The notes below the pieces were generated by a model that was not told the DNA's origin, searched no databases, and was given only the letters and a program-made list of their open reading frames with translations. From positions 1 to 28,209 of the forward strand of contig RZZF01000001.1 of NCBI GenBank assembly GCA_009929975.1: 28,209 nucleotides of DNA. Direction: 5' to 3'. Numbering within the stretch: the first letter of the stretch is position 1; each line of letters opens with the position of its first letter. Source of the stretch: Clostridia bacterium (GTDB taxonomy: Bacteria; Bacillota; Clostridia; Saccharofermentanales; UBA5734). The position numbers and the translations under genes were made by a program. Of this stretch, positions 8,725 to 14,935 are shown in pieces.

Positions 8725-8750
8725 ACGGATCATTTCAGTAAATGATCCGT
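8725..8750 (-). terminator. perfect hairpin enclosing the NlpC/P60 stop codon
   Basis: ACGGATCATT (8725-8734) and AATGATCCGT (8741-8750) form a perfect 10-base stem with a 6-base loop. The TGA stop of the upstream minus-strand gene lies at the loop edge (8737-8735). No T-run follows on the minus strand, so it may be an attenuator or an mRNA-protecting stem between the NlpC/P60 and VanW genes rather than a strong terminator. Confidence 0.4.
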
Positions 8751-10015
8751 CGGATGGTCTTGATTGGCTGGCTGGAGAAATTAACGGATTTTTCCAGCAC
8801 ACGACCGGCGCTGGCCGACGCATGGACATAACGGCCACCACCGATGTAAATACCGACATGGTCGACAACACCGTCGTAGGAATAGTCAAAACAGAGGATG
8901 TCTCCGATCTGGATTTCGGAAGATGAGACACCTTTACCGGTTTTCGCCTGATCGCGGGCCCGATGCGGCAGCGTGATGCCAAACAGCTGTCCGTAAATGT
9001 ATTTTGTAAAGCCGGAGCAATCAAAACCGGATGGTGATGAACTGGCATACACATAGGGTGTCCCGATAAATGAACGGGCGAAATCGACAATTTTCTGTTG
9101 ATCAGAGGATGACAGGGCCGATCCTGAATCCACCGGTGCGGCGGTCGTCGTCGGTGCGGCGGTCGTCGTCGGTGTGGCGGTCGTCGTCGGTGCCGCTGTC
9201 GTGGTCGGAGCTGCTGTTGTTGTCGGGGCCGCTGTCGTCGTCGGTGCGGCGGTCGTCGGCTCCGGCGTCGGTGATGGTGTCGGCGTCGGTGAAGGAGTCG
9301 GTGACGGTGTCGGCGTCGGAGTTGGCGCCGCGACAAACTCGAGGCTGAGGAGATTGGTCAGAACAAATGCCTCGGATCCATCCGCCAGACGGACCTGAGA
9401 CCAGCTCAGTCCATAGCCGGTACGGGTCAACGTTGACCCCAATCCGGCCTGGGCAACCACTTCGGAAGACGCGTCAGGGCTCTGCCGCAGGTTAGCCAGT
9501 GAGACATTGATATAGACGGTTCGGTCATCAACGTAAAAATGGTCAACCGGCATTCCTTCTACCGCGATCCCGTTTTCGTCAGTGGACTGGGGATACGGCG
9601 TCGGTTCCGGCCGACTCGTCGGCGCGGGTGTGACGGCCACGGCTGTCTCAATCAACGGCTGAGCGGCCACATCCACACTCAGGTGATTCTCCAAAAACGC
9701 GCTGCGGCTGCGGCTGATGACCCGTTCAGGCCCATCAATCTCGTACAGGGGAATCATGGCAGGGCGGGACATCTGCGGCTGAGCCGCACTTTCCGGCTGC
9801 GCATCGTTCACAATGGCTGCCGGTTGAACCGGCTGTTCGGTCAGAAGATAAACAACAAGGGTCGTCAGTAGTAACAAAACAGCCGCGGAGGGTAATGTCC
9901 GGACGGCCCATTGACTGAACCGGCCGATGAGAACAGATATTCCGCTGTTCCTGCGGAGTTTGGTCCACCCGGCCGCCGCGAACGCTCTGAATGTCTGTCG
10001 TAAAGATTTTTTCAT
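8735..10015 (-). CDS. membrane-anchored SH3 / NlpC-P60 cell wall hydrolase
   Basis: The 426-residue protein has a basic N-terminus, a membrane segment (about 41-58), and a Pro-rich region. An SH3-like domain (about 165-228; VSLANLRQSPDASSEV) is followed by a 64-residue Pro/Thr linker (231-294) and a C-terminal NlpC/P60 domain (about 303-426). The catalytic residues are visible: Cys333 in FDCSGF, His386 in DHVGIYIGG and a polar third position at His398 (YVHAS). Such enzymes cut the D-glutamyl-diamino acid link in peptidoglycan stem peptides, usually for growth or daughter-cell separation. The start ATG at 10015 has GGAAGGAT just upstream and a candidate promoter at 10059-10087. The VanW gene follows 58 bases after the stop and may be co-transcribed. 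Confidence 0.93.
   Translation of the reverse strand: MKKSLRQTFRAFAAAGWTKLRRNSGISVLIGRFSQWAVRTLPSAAVLLLLTTLVVYLLTEQPVQPAAIVNDAQPESAAQPQMSRPAMIPLYEIDGPERVISRSRSAFLENHLSVDVAAQPLIETAVAVTPAPTSRPEPTPYPQSTDENGIAVEGMPVDHFYVDDRTVYINVSLANLRQSPDASSEVVAQAGLGSTLTRTGYGLSWSQVRLADGSEAFVLTNLLSLEFVAAPTPTPTPSPTPSPTPTPSPTPEPTTAAPTTTAAPTTTAAPTTTAAPTTTATPTTTAAPTTTAAPVDSGSALSSSDQQKIVDFARSFIGTPYVYASSSPSGFDCSGFTKYIYGQLFGITLPHRARDQAKTGKGVSSSEIQIGDILCFDYSYDGVVDHVGIYIGGGRYVHASASAGRVLEKSVNFSSQPIKTIRRIIY
9134..9325 (-). repeat. low-complexity linker repeats (PT/PS dipeptides and 18-base TTTAAP units)
   Basis: Within the NlpC/P60 gene, 9325-9260 encodes alternating Pro-Thr/Pro-Ser in short-period DNA repeats. 9259-9134 encodes about six TTTAAP-type units with an 18-base period. 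All periods are multiples of three. On the opposite strand the same DNA gives a spurious Val/Gly/Ala-repeat frame. Confidence 0.88.
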
Positions 10016-10058
10016 AATATCCTTCCAGACTTTAAAAAATGGCTAAGCATTTATAGTT

Positions 10059-10087
10059 ACTATACACACCTTTTCCCGATATTTAAA
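10059..10087 (-). promoter_or_regulatory. candidate promoter of the NlpC/P60 gene
   Basis: On the minus strand TTTAAA (10087-10082) and TATAGT (10064-10059) are separated by 17 bases, with TG just before the -10 region. It lies about 45 bases upstream of the start codon and directly after the hsp20 terminator. Confidence 0.45.
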
Positions 10088-10093
10088 CATAGA

Positions 10094-10123
10094 AAAGGAC
10101 GGCTGTCGATACAACCGTCCTTT
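10094..10123 (-). terminator. rho-independent terminator of hsp20
   Basis: A 13-base stem (10094-10106 with 10111-10123, one G-U pair) with a 4-base loop starts 20 bases after the hsp20 stop. On the minus strand it is followed by TTCTATGTTT. It separates hsp20 from the wall hydrolase gene. Confidence 0.75.
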
Positions 10124-10142
10124 ATATGGATATCTGCTGTGA

Positions 10143-10598
10143 TTAATTGATCTGAATTGATTTGCGTTTTTGCTGATCAGGTTCCTTTTTCGGCAGCATC
10201 AGTCGCAGCACACCATCCGTCATCGCCGCCTCAATCTCCTCTCCGTCAACATCGGCCGCGTTAAAACTCCGTACCATTGAGCAGACCCGGCGCTCGCGGC
10301 GAACATAATTTTTACTCTTTTCTTCTTCTTCATCTTCATAGTTGACTGAAATCGTCAGCCGGTCATCTTCAAGTTCAACACTCACCTGTTCTTTCCTGAT
10401 TCCCGGTAAATCCGCTTCAAGGATGTAGCGGTCGTCTTCTTCAGAAATATCCACTTTCATCATCCCGCTGCGGCTGTACATTGTTGGAAACACCGAATCG
10501 TTGAAAAAATTCTCGAAGACACGATCGATGTCAAACAAGCCGGGATCTCTCGTCTGCAGTTGATTTCTCCGCCTTTCAAAGGGTACCAGTCCAAACAT
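10143..10598 (-). CDS. Hsp20/alpha-crystallin family small heat shock protein
   Basis: The protein has 151 residues and starts MFGLVPFERRRNQL. A short N-terminal arm contains FDIDRVFENFFNDS. The alpha-crystallin domain runs from MKVDISEEDDRYILEADLPG to GVLRLMLPKK, followed by a tail with IQIN that fits the I-x-I motif used in oligomer assembly. It is an ATP-independent holdase for unfolding proteins. The frame is open 23 codons further upstream, but AGGAGGTG (10612-10605) sits six bases before the ATG at 10598, so that start is firm. It has its own promoter, a CtsR-like operator between promoter and start, and a terminator, so it is an independent stress-controlled unit. Confidence 0.95.
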   Translation of the reverse strand: MFGLVPFERRRNQLQTRDPGLFDIDRVFENFFNDSVFPTMYSRSGMMKVDISEEDDRYILEADLPGIRKEQVSVELEDDRLTISVNYEDEEEEKSKNYVRRERRVCSMVRSFNAADVDGEEIEAAMTDGVLRLMLPKKEPDQQKRKSIQIN

Positions 10599-10619
10599 AT
10601 TCAACACCTCCTGTTTGAC

Positions 10620-10636
10620 TTTGACTTTCTTTGTCT
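10620..10636 (-). promoter_or_regulatory. CtsR-type heat shock operator
   Basis: On the minus strand the site reads AGACAAA-GAA-AGTCAAA, one base off the CtsR heptad repeat RGTCAAA-NAN-RGTCAAA. An extra overlapping AGTCAAA half site follows (10620-10614). It lies 11 bases downstream of the -10 box and just ahead of the ribosome binding site, a position where a bound repressor would block transcription. Confidence 0.6.
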
Positions 10637-10647
10637 TTACATTTCTT

Positions 10648-10675
10648 ATTATAGATCCTCTCTTCATTTTGACAA
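10648..10675 (-). promoter_or_regulatory. sigma-A promoter of hsp20
   Basis: On the minus strand TTGTCA (10675-10670) and TATAAT (10653-10648) are separated by 16 bases. The promoter lies about 50 bases upstream of the hsp20 start and immediately after the GNAT gene. Confidence 0.7.
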
Positions 10676-10705
10676 GGGATAAATTTTAAACAATTTGTTG
10701 CGAAA

Positions 10706-11239
10706 TTATGACAATCGGTATTCCATCCGAAAATCGTCCATCACATAGCCCTGGCCGATATCGGTACAGATCGCTTCCATGATGTGAAAGCCGAGTTTCT
10801 GGTAGGCTGCGATCGAGCCGCTGTTATAACGATTGACCGTCAGCCAGATTGTGCTGCATGAGGCCTTGCGGGCGCGGTCAACCAGCTGGCCGAACGCCCA
10901 TCGGCCGATACCCTGCCCGCGTCGGGCCCGCTCAACATATAATTTACTGAGAAACATCGACTTTTTGTGTGAGTCCACTCTGACTGCCATATAGCCTGCC
11001 GGCTGGTTCCCGCAGACAATCAGGTCATACTCCATCCCGCCGCTCTGAATGTCCCGCCAGATCGCGGCGGCCGACTGAAATTTTCCGGTCATGTAATCTA
11101 CCTGGTCGCGGCCGATGATCGGCGTATAGTGTTCAAGCCAGATCTGTCGTGCCAGGCGGCTCAAGATGACCGCGTCCTGCCAGATCAGGACCGGTTTCAG
11201 TCCAATGTGATCCGGCCTTGTTTGAGGCTGCTGTGTCAT
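10706..11239 (-). CDS. GNAT family N-acetyltransferase
   Basis: This 177-residue protein has the GNAT fold signature: a first part with LARQIWLEHYTPIIG, a central strand ending MFLSKLYVERARRGQGIG (the RRGQGIG loop binds acetyl-CoA pyrophosphate), and a later NRYNSGSIAAYQKLGF segment. It transfers an acetyl group from acetyl-CoA to an unknown amine. The closest general match is the group of small-molecule or ribosomal-protein type acetyltransferases, but the substrate is not visible. A GGAG site lies nine bases before the ATG at 11239. It follows the radical SAM gene by 34 bases on the same strand and probably belongs to the AmmeMemoRadiSam transcript. Confidence 0.88.
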   Translation of the reverse strand: MTQQPQTRPDHIGLKPVLIWQDAVILSRLARQIWLEHYTPIIGRDQVDYMTGKFQSAAAIWRDIQSGGMEYDLIVCGNQPAGYMAVRVDSHKKSMFLSKLYVERARRGQGIGRWAFGQLVDRARKASCSTIWLTVNRYNSGSIAAYQKLGFHIMEAICTDIGQGYVMDDFRMEYRLS

Positions 11240-11273
11240 ATCACGATTCTCCGATCAATCTTAATACGAAATA

Positions 11274-12191
11274 TCATACCAGATTACCGGGCGCGACACG
11301 CCGCAGATGACGCCGGGCGATGCTGATCAGGTGAAAGAGCCGTTCCCGGCTGATCGGACCGGGGGTTTTCCGCTGATACGCGGGAAAATACCGGGTCAGA
11401 TGAAGCGGAATCTCAGGGTTGATGGCAGCGAGCCAGGCCGCCAGACGATCTATCTCTTCATCGCTGTCATTCAAGCCGGGAATCAACAGCGTGGCCACCT
11501 CAACATGACAGGCAGACGCCACGGTCATGATGGTCTGTTTGACCGGGTCAAGCCGACCACCGCAGACGTTCCGGTAAAAATCATCGGAAAAAGCCTTCAA
11601 ATCAATGTTCATGGCATCAACGAACGGCAGCAGCTGCTGCAGCGGCTGCGGCTCAACGAAGCCATTCGTCACCATGACACAGCGCTGCCCCTGCGCCCTG
11701 ATCAGCTCAGCGCAGTCAATCACAAATTCCAGATTGATCAGCGGTTCATTGTAGGTAAACGCCAGCCCGATATTACCGATATCAGAAAGCCGCGCTGCCT
11801 CATCGGCCAGCTGGCGCGGTCCGATCCGTTGGCCAGGCGCGAGGCGCTGCGCGATAGACCAGTTCTGGCAGAAGTCGCAGTGAAAGTTACAGCCAAACGA
11901 CCCGACCGAAAGAATCGGCCGGCCCGGCATGAACCAGTTCAGTGGTTTTTTCTCAATCGGATCCACCGACATGGCTGTGATCACACCATAAGCCGACGCG
12001 ACCAGATGGCCGTCCTGGTTTTCCCGGGCCAGGCACCGCCCCCGCTGCCCCGGACGGATGCAACAGTGATGGGGGCACAGAACACAGACCACATCACCAT
12101 CGCCGGCCGGATGCCACCAGCGGGCCGGACAGGCTGCTGCACCCATTACGTCTTTCGATGGATGACGCAGATTTTTCACAGAGCCGGTCAT
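11274..12191 (-). CDS. amrS: AmmeMemoRadiSam system radical SAM enzyme
   Basis: The 305-residue protein has an N-terminal Cys/His cluster (CVLCPHHC at 36-43, C53) typical of this family. The radical SAM motif CNFHCDFC follows (C101, C105, C108), with GLAFTYNEPLIN, VTNGF, MNIDLKAF and LLIPGLNDS downstream, as in pyruvate-formate-lyase-activating-enzyme relatives. It should bind a [4Fe-4S] cluster and cleave S-adenosylmethionine to a radical, but its substrate is unknown. The protein ends at VAPGNLV and lacks the Cys-rich C-terminal extension of archaeal homologues; short forms are, as I recall, usual in Clostridia. The ATG at 12191 shares its A with the preceding TGA (TGATG), and GAGG lies 8 bases upstream; a GTG at 12194 is also possible. 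Translational coupling to the MEMO-AMMECR1 gene is clear. Confidence 0.92.
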   Translation of the reverse strand: MTGSVKNLRHPSKDVMGAAACPARWWHPAGDGDVVCVLCPHHCCIRPGQRGRCLARENQDGHLVASAYGVITAMSVDPIEKKPLNWFMPGRPILSVGSFGCNFHCDFCQNWSIAQRLAPGQRIGPRQLADEAARLSDIGNIGLAFTYNEPLINLEFVIDCAELIRAQGQRCVMVTNGFVEPQPLQQLLPFVDAMNIDLKAFSDDFYRNVCGGRLDPVKQTIMTVASACHVEVATLLIPGLNDSDEEIDRLAAWLAAINPEIPLHLTRYFPAYQRKTPGPISRERLFHLISIARRHLRRVAPGNLV

Positions 12192-13624
12192 CACGTATAC
12201 CTCGTCACACTGAACCGCTCAATCCGGTAAGGTGACTGTTCAGACAACCCCGCTTTACGGCAGGCGATTGCCAGCTGCTCCTCAATCGTGTCGACGCCAT
12301 CGAGGTCCGGCAGCAGCAGACCACGTCGGCTGCCGTGACTGACGATCACACCATATGCCTTCGGATCGAGTTGACTGCGATCATCCACAGGCTCTGACTC
12401 AGCAAGCACATCCACACTGATTTGCAGATCATTCAGTTCGTCCGGACTGAGCGGATCAAAACGCGGATCATGGAACGCCGCCTGGACTGCGTTATGTATG
12501 ATTTCCTGAACGACGGACGCCTGTGTCGGTTCGGTTGTTCCAATACAGCCGCGCAGCTCCCCCCACTTGTGCAGTGTGACAAAGACACCAGCCCTGAGGC
12601 TGAGCCAGTACTCCAGATCAGCCGCTTCACCGCTGATATCGCCGGTGCTCAGCTGACGGCCTTCGAGCAGACGCCCTGACAAGGTCTGCCAGGCGATCTG
12701 AACCGGGAAGGAGGCAGCCTCCTGGTGCCGCCGCAGTTGGTTCCGGCGGCTGATTTGAAGTTGTTCGAACGCGTCCGGCTGATTTTCAGCTTCACTGGAC
12801 GGAGCCAGCACACCGACACAATAACCGATTCCATAGGGGGCTTCATATGAGAGAAGCTCACCGTGCAGGGCCTGACGGCTGAAAGCGCCCAGCATCATGA
12901 CAATGGAGCGATAGCCACATTCAGCCGCGCGGCCGGCCATATCCGGATCAATCGACAGCAGATCAAGCGCGCGGCCGCTGCGGAGTCCATCGCAGACCGC
13001 CTGATCGTAAACCGTCCCGGCGGGATTGACCCCGTAAGGACTGGCTTCATTGACTTTATGGGACTGGTCTCCGCTGGCGATAATCACGATCCGCCGGCCG
13101 AGCTGCTCTGCTGCAGCCGCCAGGGCCTGTCCGGCACGATAGATCTCCGGCAGTGGAAGATGTGAGCAGGACATGGCGAGAATCTGCAGATCCGGCTTTT
13201 GCTGCTGCAGATAGTACATCGGCACAAGGACACCATGGTCCAGATCCCGACTGGCCTGCAGCCGGCGCATCTGGCTTTGACTGAGGCAGCCACCGCTGAT
13301 ATCCGCCTGTTCTAATTCATCGATCAGCCGGTCACGCAGGGCGGTATCCTGCTGAAACGAAAAAGCGGTCTTCATCGCGCCGAACCGGCCGAAATGGCCG
13401 CTGGCCTCAGGACCATCATAAATAAAGAGAAAGTCACTGAACATCGGCGCATGCGGTGAGATGACCACGATCGTGTCCGGATGAGTTGCCAGGAGCTTTC
13501 CGGCCACATCACGCATGGCCCGATCGGTCTTTTCCGCCTGATGGTTGCCATCATGGACCCCCGGCATCAGAATCGGGGGATGCGGCATGACCGCGCCCGC
13601 GAGAACGGCCCGAGACGTTTTCAT
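12191..13624 (-). CDS. AmmeMemoRadiSam system protein, MEMO/LigB-AMMECR1 fusion
   Basis: The 477-residue protein has two domains. Residues 6-275 are MEMO/LigB-like (class III extradiol dioxygenase fold) with MPHPP (H15), SPHAP (H58), LDHGVLVP (H130) and SGDQSH (H189), a set of His residues that could bind iron. Residues 300-477 are AMMECR1, with the family motif LRGCIGT (357-363), FHDPRFDPL and [19 protein letters not shown]. Together with the radical SAM enzyme encoded next, this is the conserved AmmeMemoRadiSam system, whose reaction is unknown; modification of a protein, nucleic acid or small molecule has been proposed on genomic grounds. AGGTGG lies 5 bases before the ATG at 13624, which is preferred over an upstream GTG at 13633. 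The fused A/B arrangement is common in Bacillota. Confidence 0.9.
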   Translation of the reverse strand: MKTSRAVLAGAVMPHPPILMPGVHDGNHQAEKTDRAMRDVAGKLLATHPDTIVVISPHAPMFSDFLFIYDGPEASGHFGRFGAMKTAFSFQQDTALRDRLIDELEQADISGGCLSQSQMRRLQASRDLDHGVLVPMYYLQQQKPDLQILAMSCSHLPLPEIYRAGQALAAAAEQLGRRIVIIASGDQSHKVNEASPYGVNPAGTVYDQAVCDGLRSGRALDLLSIDPDMAGRAAECGYRSIVMMLGAFSRQALHGELLSYEAPYGIGYCVGVLAPSSEAENQPDAFEQLQISRRNQLRRHQEAASFPVQIAWQTLSGRLLEGRQLSTGDISGEAADLEYWLSLRAGVFVTLHKWGELRGCIGTTEPTQASVVQEIIHNAVQAAFHDPRFDPLSPDELNDLQISVDVLAESEPVDDRSQLDPKAYGVIVSHGSRRGLLLPDLDGVDTIEEQLAIACRKAGLSEQSPYRIERFSVTRYT

Positions 13625-13644
13625 TATGACCACCTGTCTTTCTG

Positions 13645-13674
13645 TTGCAGATAAAACAAGGCCTATGCTAAACT
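13645..13674 (+). promoter_or_regulatory. candidate promoter of the DUF454 gene, implying a leaderless mRNA
   Basis: TTGCAG (13645-13650), an 18-base spacer ending TG-C, and TAAACT (13669-13674) form an extended -10 promoter. The DUF454 start codon begins only nine bases after the -10 box, so the transcript would begin within two or three bases of the ATG. Confidence 0.4.
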
Positions 13675-13683
13675 GTTCGCACC

Positions 13684-14034
13684 ATGCGACGTATGTTATT
13701 TCTGATTCTGGGTTTACTGGCGACGGGGCTGGGGATAATCGGGATTATACTGCCGATTCTGCCAACAACCCCGTTCTTGCTGCTGGCTGCGATTCTCTTT
13801 TCACAAAGTTCGCCGCGTCTGCATGACTGGCTGATGCGAAGCCATTATCTGTCCGCCTATATCCGGCATTACCGGGAAGGCGGCGGTGTGCCGCGCCATA
13901 TAAAAATCCGCTCCATCTCAATTCTCTGGTTCTTTTTGATTCTGACGATGATTCTAACCGGCAAACTCTGGCTGATCCTGCTCCTGACCGCGGTCGGAGG
14001 TGCTGTCAGTACCCATATTATATCACTTCGCTGA
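13684..14034 (+). CDS. DUF454 (YbaN) family small inner membrane protein
   Basis: The 116-residue protein has three to four hydrophobic segments and the family features [20 protein letters not shown] near the start, a central [14 protein letters not shown], and a Gly/basic loop before the last two membrane helices. DUF454 proteins are widespread in bacteria and their function is unknown. There is no ribosome binding site ahead of the ATG at 13684, and a promoter-like element ends nine bases before it, which suggests leaderless translation. It is divergent from the MEMO-AMMECR1 gene. Its last 12 bases overlap the end of the convergent RNA methyltransferase gene. Confidence 0.85.
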   Translation: MRRMLFLILGLLATGLGIIGIILPILPTTPFLLLAAILFSQSSPRLHDWLMRSHYLSAYIRHYREGGGVPRHIKIRSISILWFFLILTMILTGKLWLILLLTAVGGAVSTHIISLR

Positions 14035-14895
14035 ATCAACCCTGCCCGAGCCGCCTGATCGCCAATTTCTCTGCTGGTTCGCCTCATAAAACATCATCGC
14101 GGCCGCGCTGGCCACATTGAAGGAAGTCGCCGAGGCCGATTCGGCCATCGGGATACTCACCATATGGTCGCATAGCCCGGCCGCGTGGCGGCTCAGGCCT
14201 TCTGTCTCATTACCGATCATCAGCAGGGTCGGCAGCCGGAAATCCGCCTCGTCGAGACGGCGCTCGGCATGGGCGCTGGTTCCGATCACCTGAAGGTCCG
14301 GCCAGATTGAAGATAAGGTTTCCAGATACCCCTCAATGCCGGCCCGATCCGGCAGATGAGCGAATGGGACGGCAAACAATGAACCCATGCTCGACGCGAT
14401 GGTGTCCGGATCATAGGGGTCGACCGCGTGGCCGGTGATCGCCAGACCATGCAGGCCGAATCCATCACAGGTGCGCATGATATTGCCCAGATTTCCCTTA
14501 TTGGACGGCCGGTCAAACAGTGCCAGCAGTGGTGCCGTGATCTGCCCGGACGGGATGATTGCCTGCGAACGCATCTGAATAACCGCGCACAATTCCGATC
14601 GGTCGACTTTATTGCTCAGCGCCTGCAGTAGCGGCTCCGTCAGCTGATAGTGGCGCGGAGCGGGATGGCTGGACAGAATCCCGGCAGCCCAGTCGGAAAG
14701 ATGGTCAACTGGCGCGTGAACCCAGGCGTCAATCACCCAGCCATGCCGCAGTGCCAGGTTGATCGCCCTGACCCCTTCAACAAAAAACGTACCGGTCTGA
14801 GTCCGCTTGCGCCGATTCGACTTTAGCGCTTCCAACTGCTGCCAGACCGCGTCGCGTGTCACGACCTGTGTGGATTGGCTGTGGCGTGATGTCAT
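14023..14895 (-). CDS. SpoU/TrmH family RNA 2'-O-methyltransferase
   Basis: The 290-residue protein has an N-terminal substrate-binding domain (about 20-110; KRTQTGTFFVEGVRAI) and a C-terminal SpoU knot domain. The knot domain carries DRPSNKGNLGNIMRT (128-142, motif 1), LMIGNETEGLSR (motif 2) and SIPMAESASATSFNVASA (motif 3), which bind S-adenosylmethionine and the target ribose. The domain order resembles 23S rRNA 2'-O-ribose methyltransferases such as RlmB and the TsnR/AviRb group, but the nucleotide target cannot be read from sequence. GGAGGAG lies just ahead of the ATG at 14895. It follows the flavoprotein gene by 40 bases on the same strand, and its 3' end overlaps the DUF454 gene on the other strand. 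Confidence 0.9.
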   Translation of the reverse strand: MTSRHSQSTQVVTRDAVWQQLEALKSNRRKRTQTGTFFVEGVRAINLALRHGWVIDAWVHAPVDHLSDWAAGILSSHPAPRHYQLTEPLLQALSNKVDRSELCAVIQMRSQAIIPSGQITAPLLALFDRPSNKGNLGNIMRTCDGFGLHGLAITGHAVDPYDPDTIASSMGSLFAVPFAHLPDRAGIEGYLETLSSIWPDLQVIGTSAHAERRLDEADFRLPTLLMIGNETEGLSRHAAGLCDHMVSIPMAESASATSFNVASAAAMMFYEANQQRNWRSGGSGRVDSAK

Positions 14896-14935
14896 GTGTC
14901 TCCTCCGTCCGGTGATCCGATGGCAGTCTGATGGC

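Noticed and set aside
9134..9325. A CRISPR-like repeat array
   Set aside because: The repeats are short, directly adjacent, in frame and without unique spacers; they encode a Pro/Thr linker in the NlpC/P60 protein.
10599..10667. A 23-codon N-terminal extension of Hsp20
   Set aside because: It would include the promoter-proximal CtsR-like site and the AGGAGGTG ribosome binding site, and the basic residues it encodes are not part of the family.
10614..10680. An HrcA/CIRCE operator upstream of hsp20
   Set aside because: The TTAGCACTC/GAGTGCTAA inverted repeat is absent; the repeat found is a direct CtsR-type heptad.
11307..12230. A 307-codon plus-strand open frame opposite the radical SAM gene
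   Set aside because: The minus strand has clear radical SAM motifs, and the plus-strand translation is Arg/His/Pro/Gln-rich with no family features.
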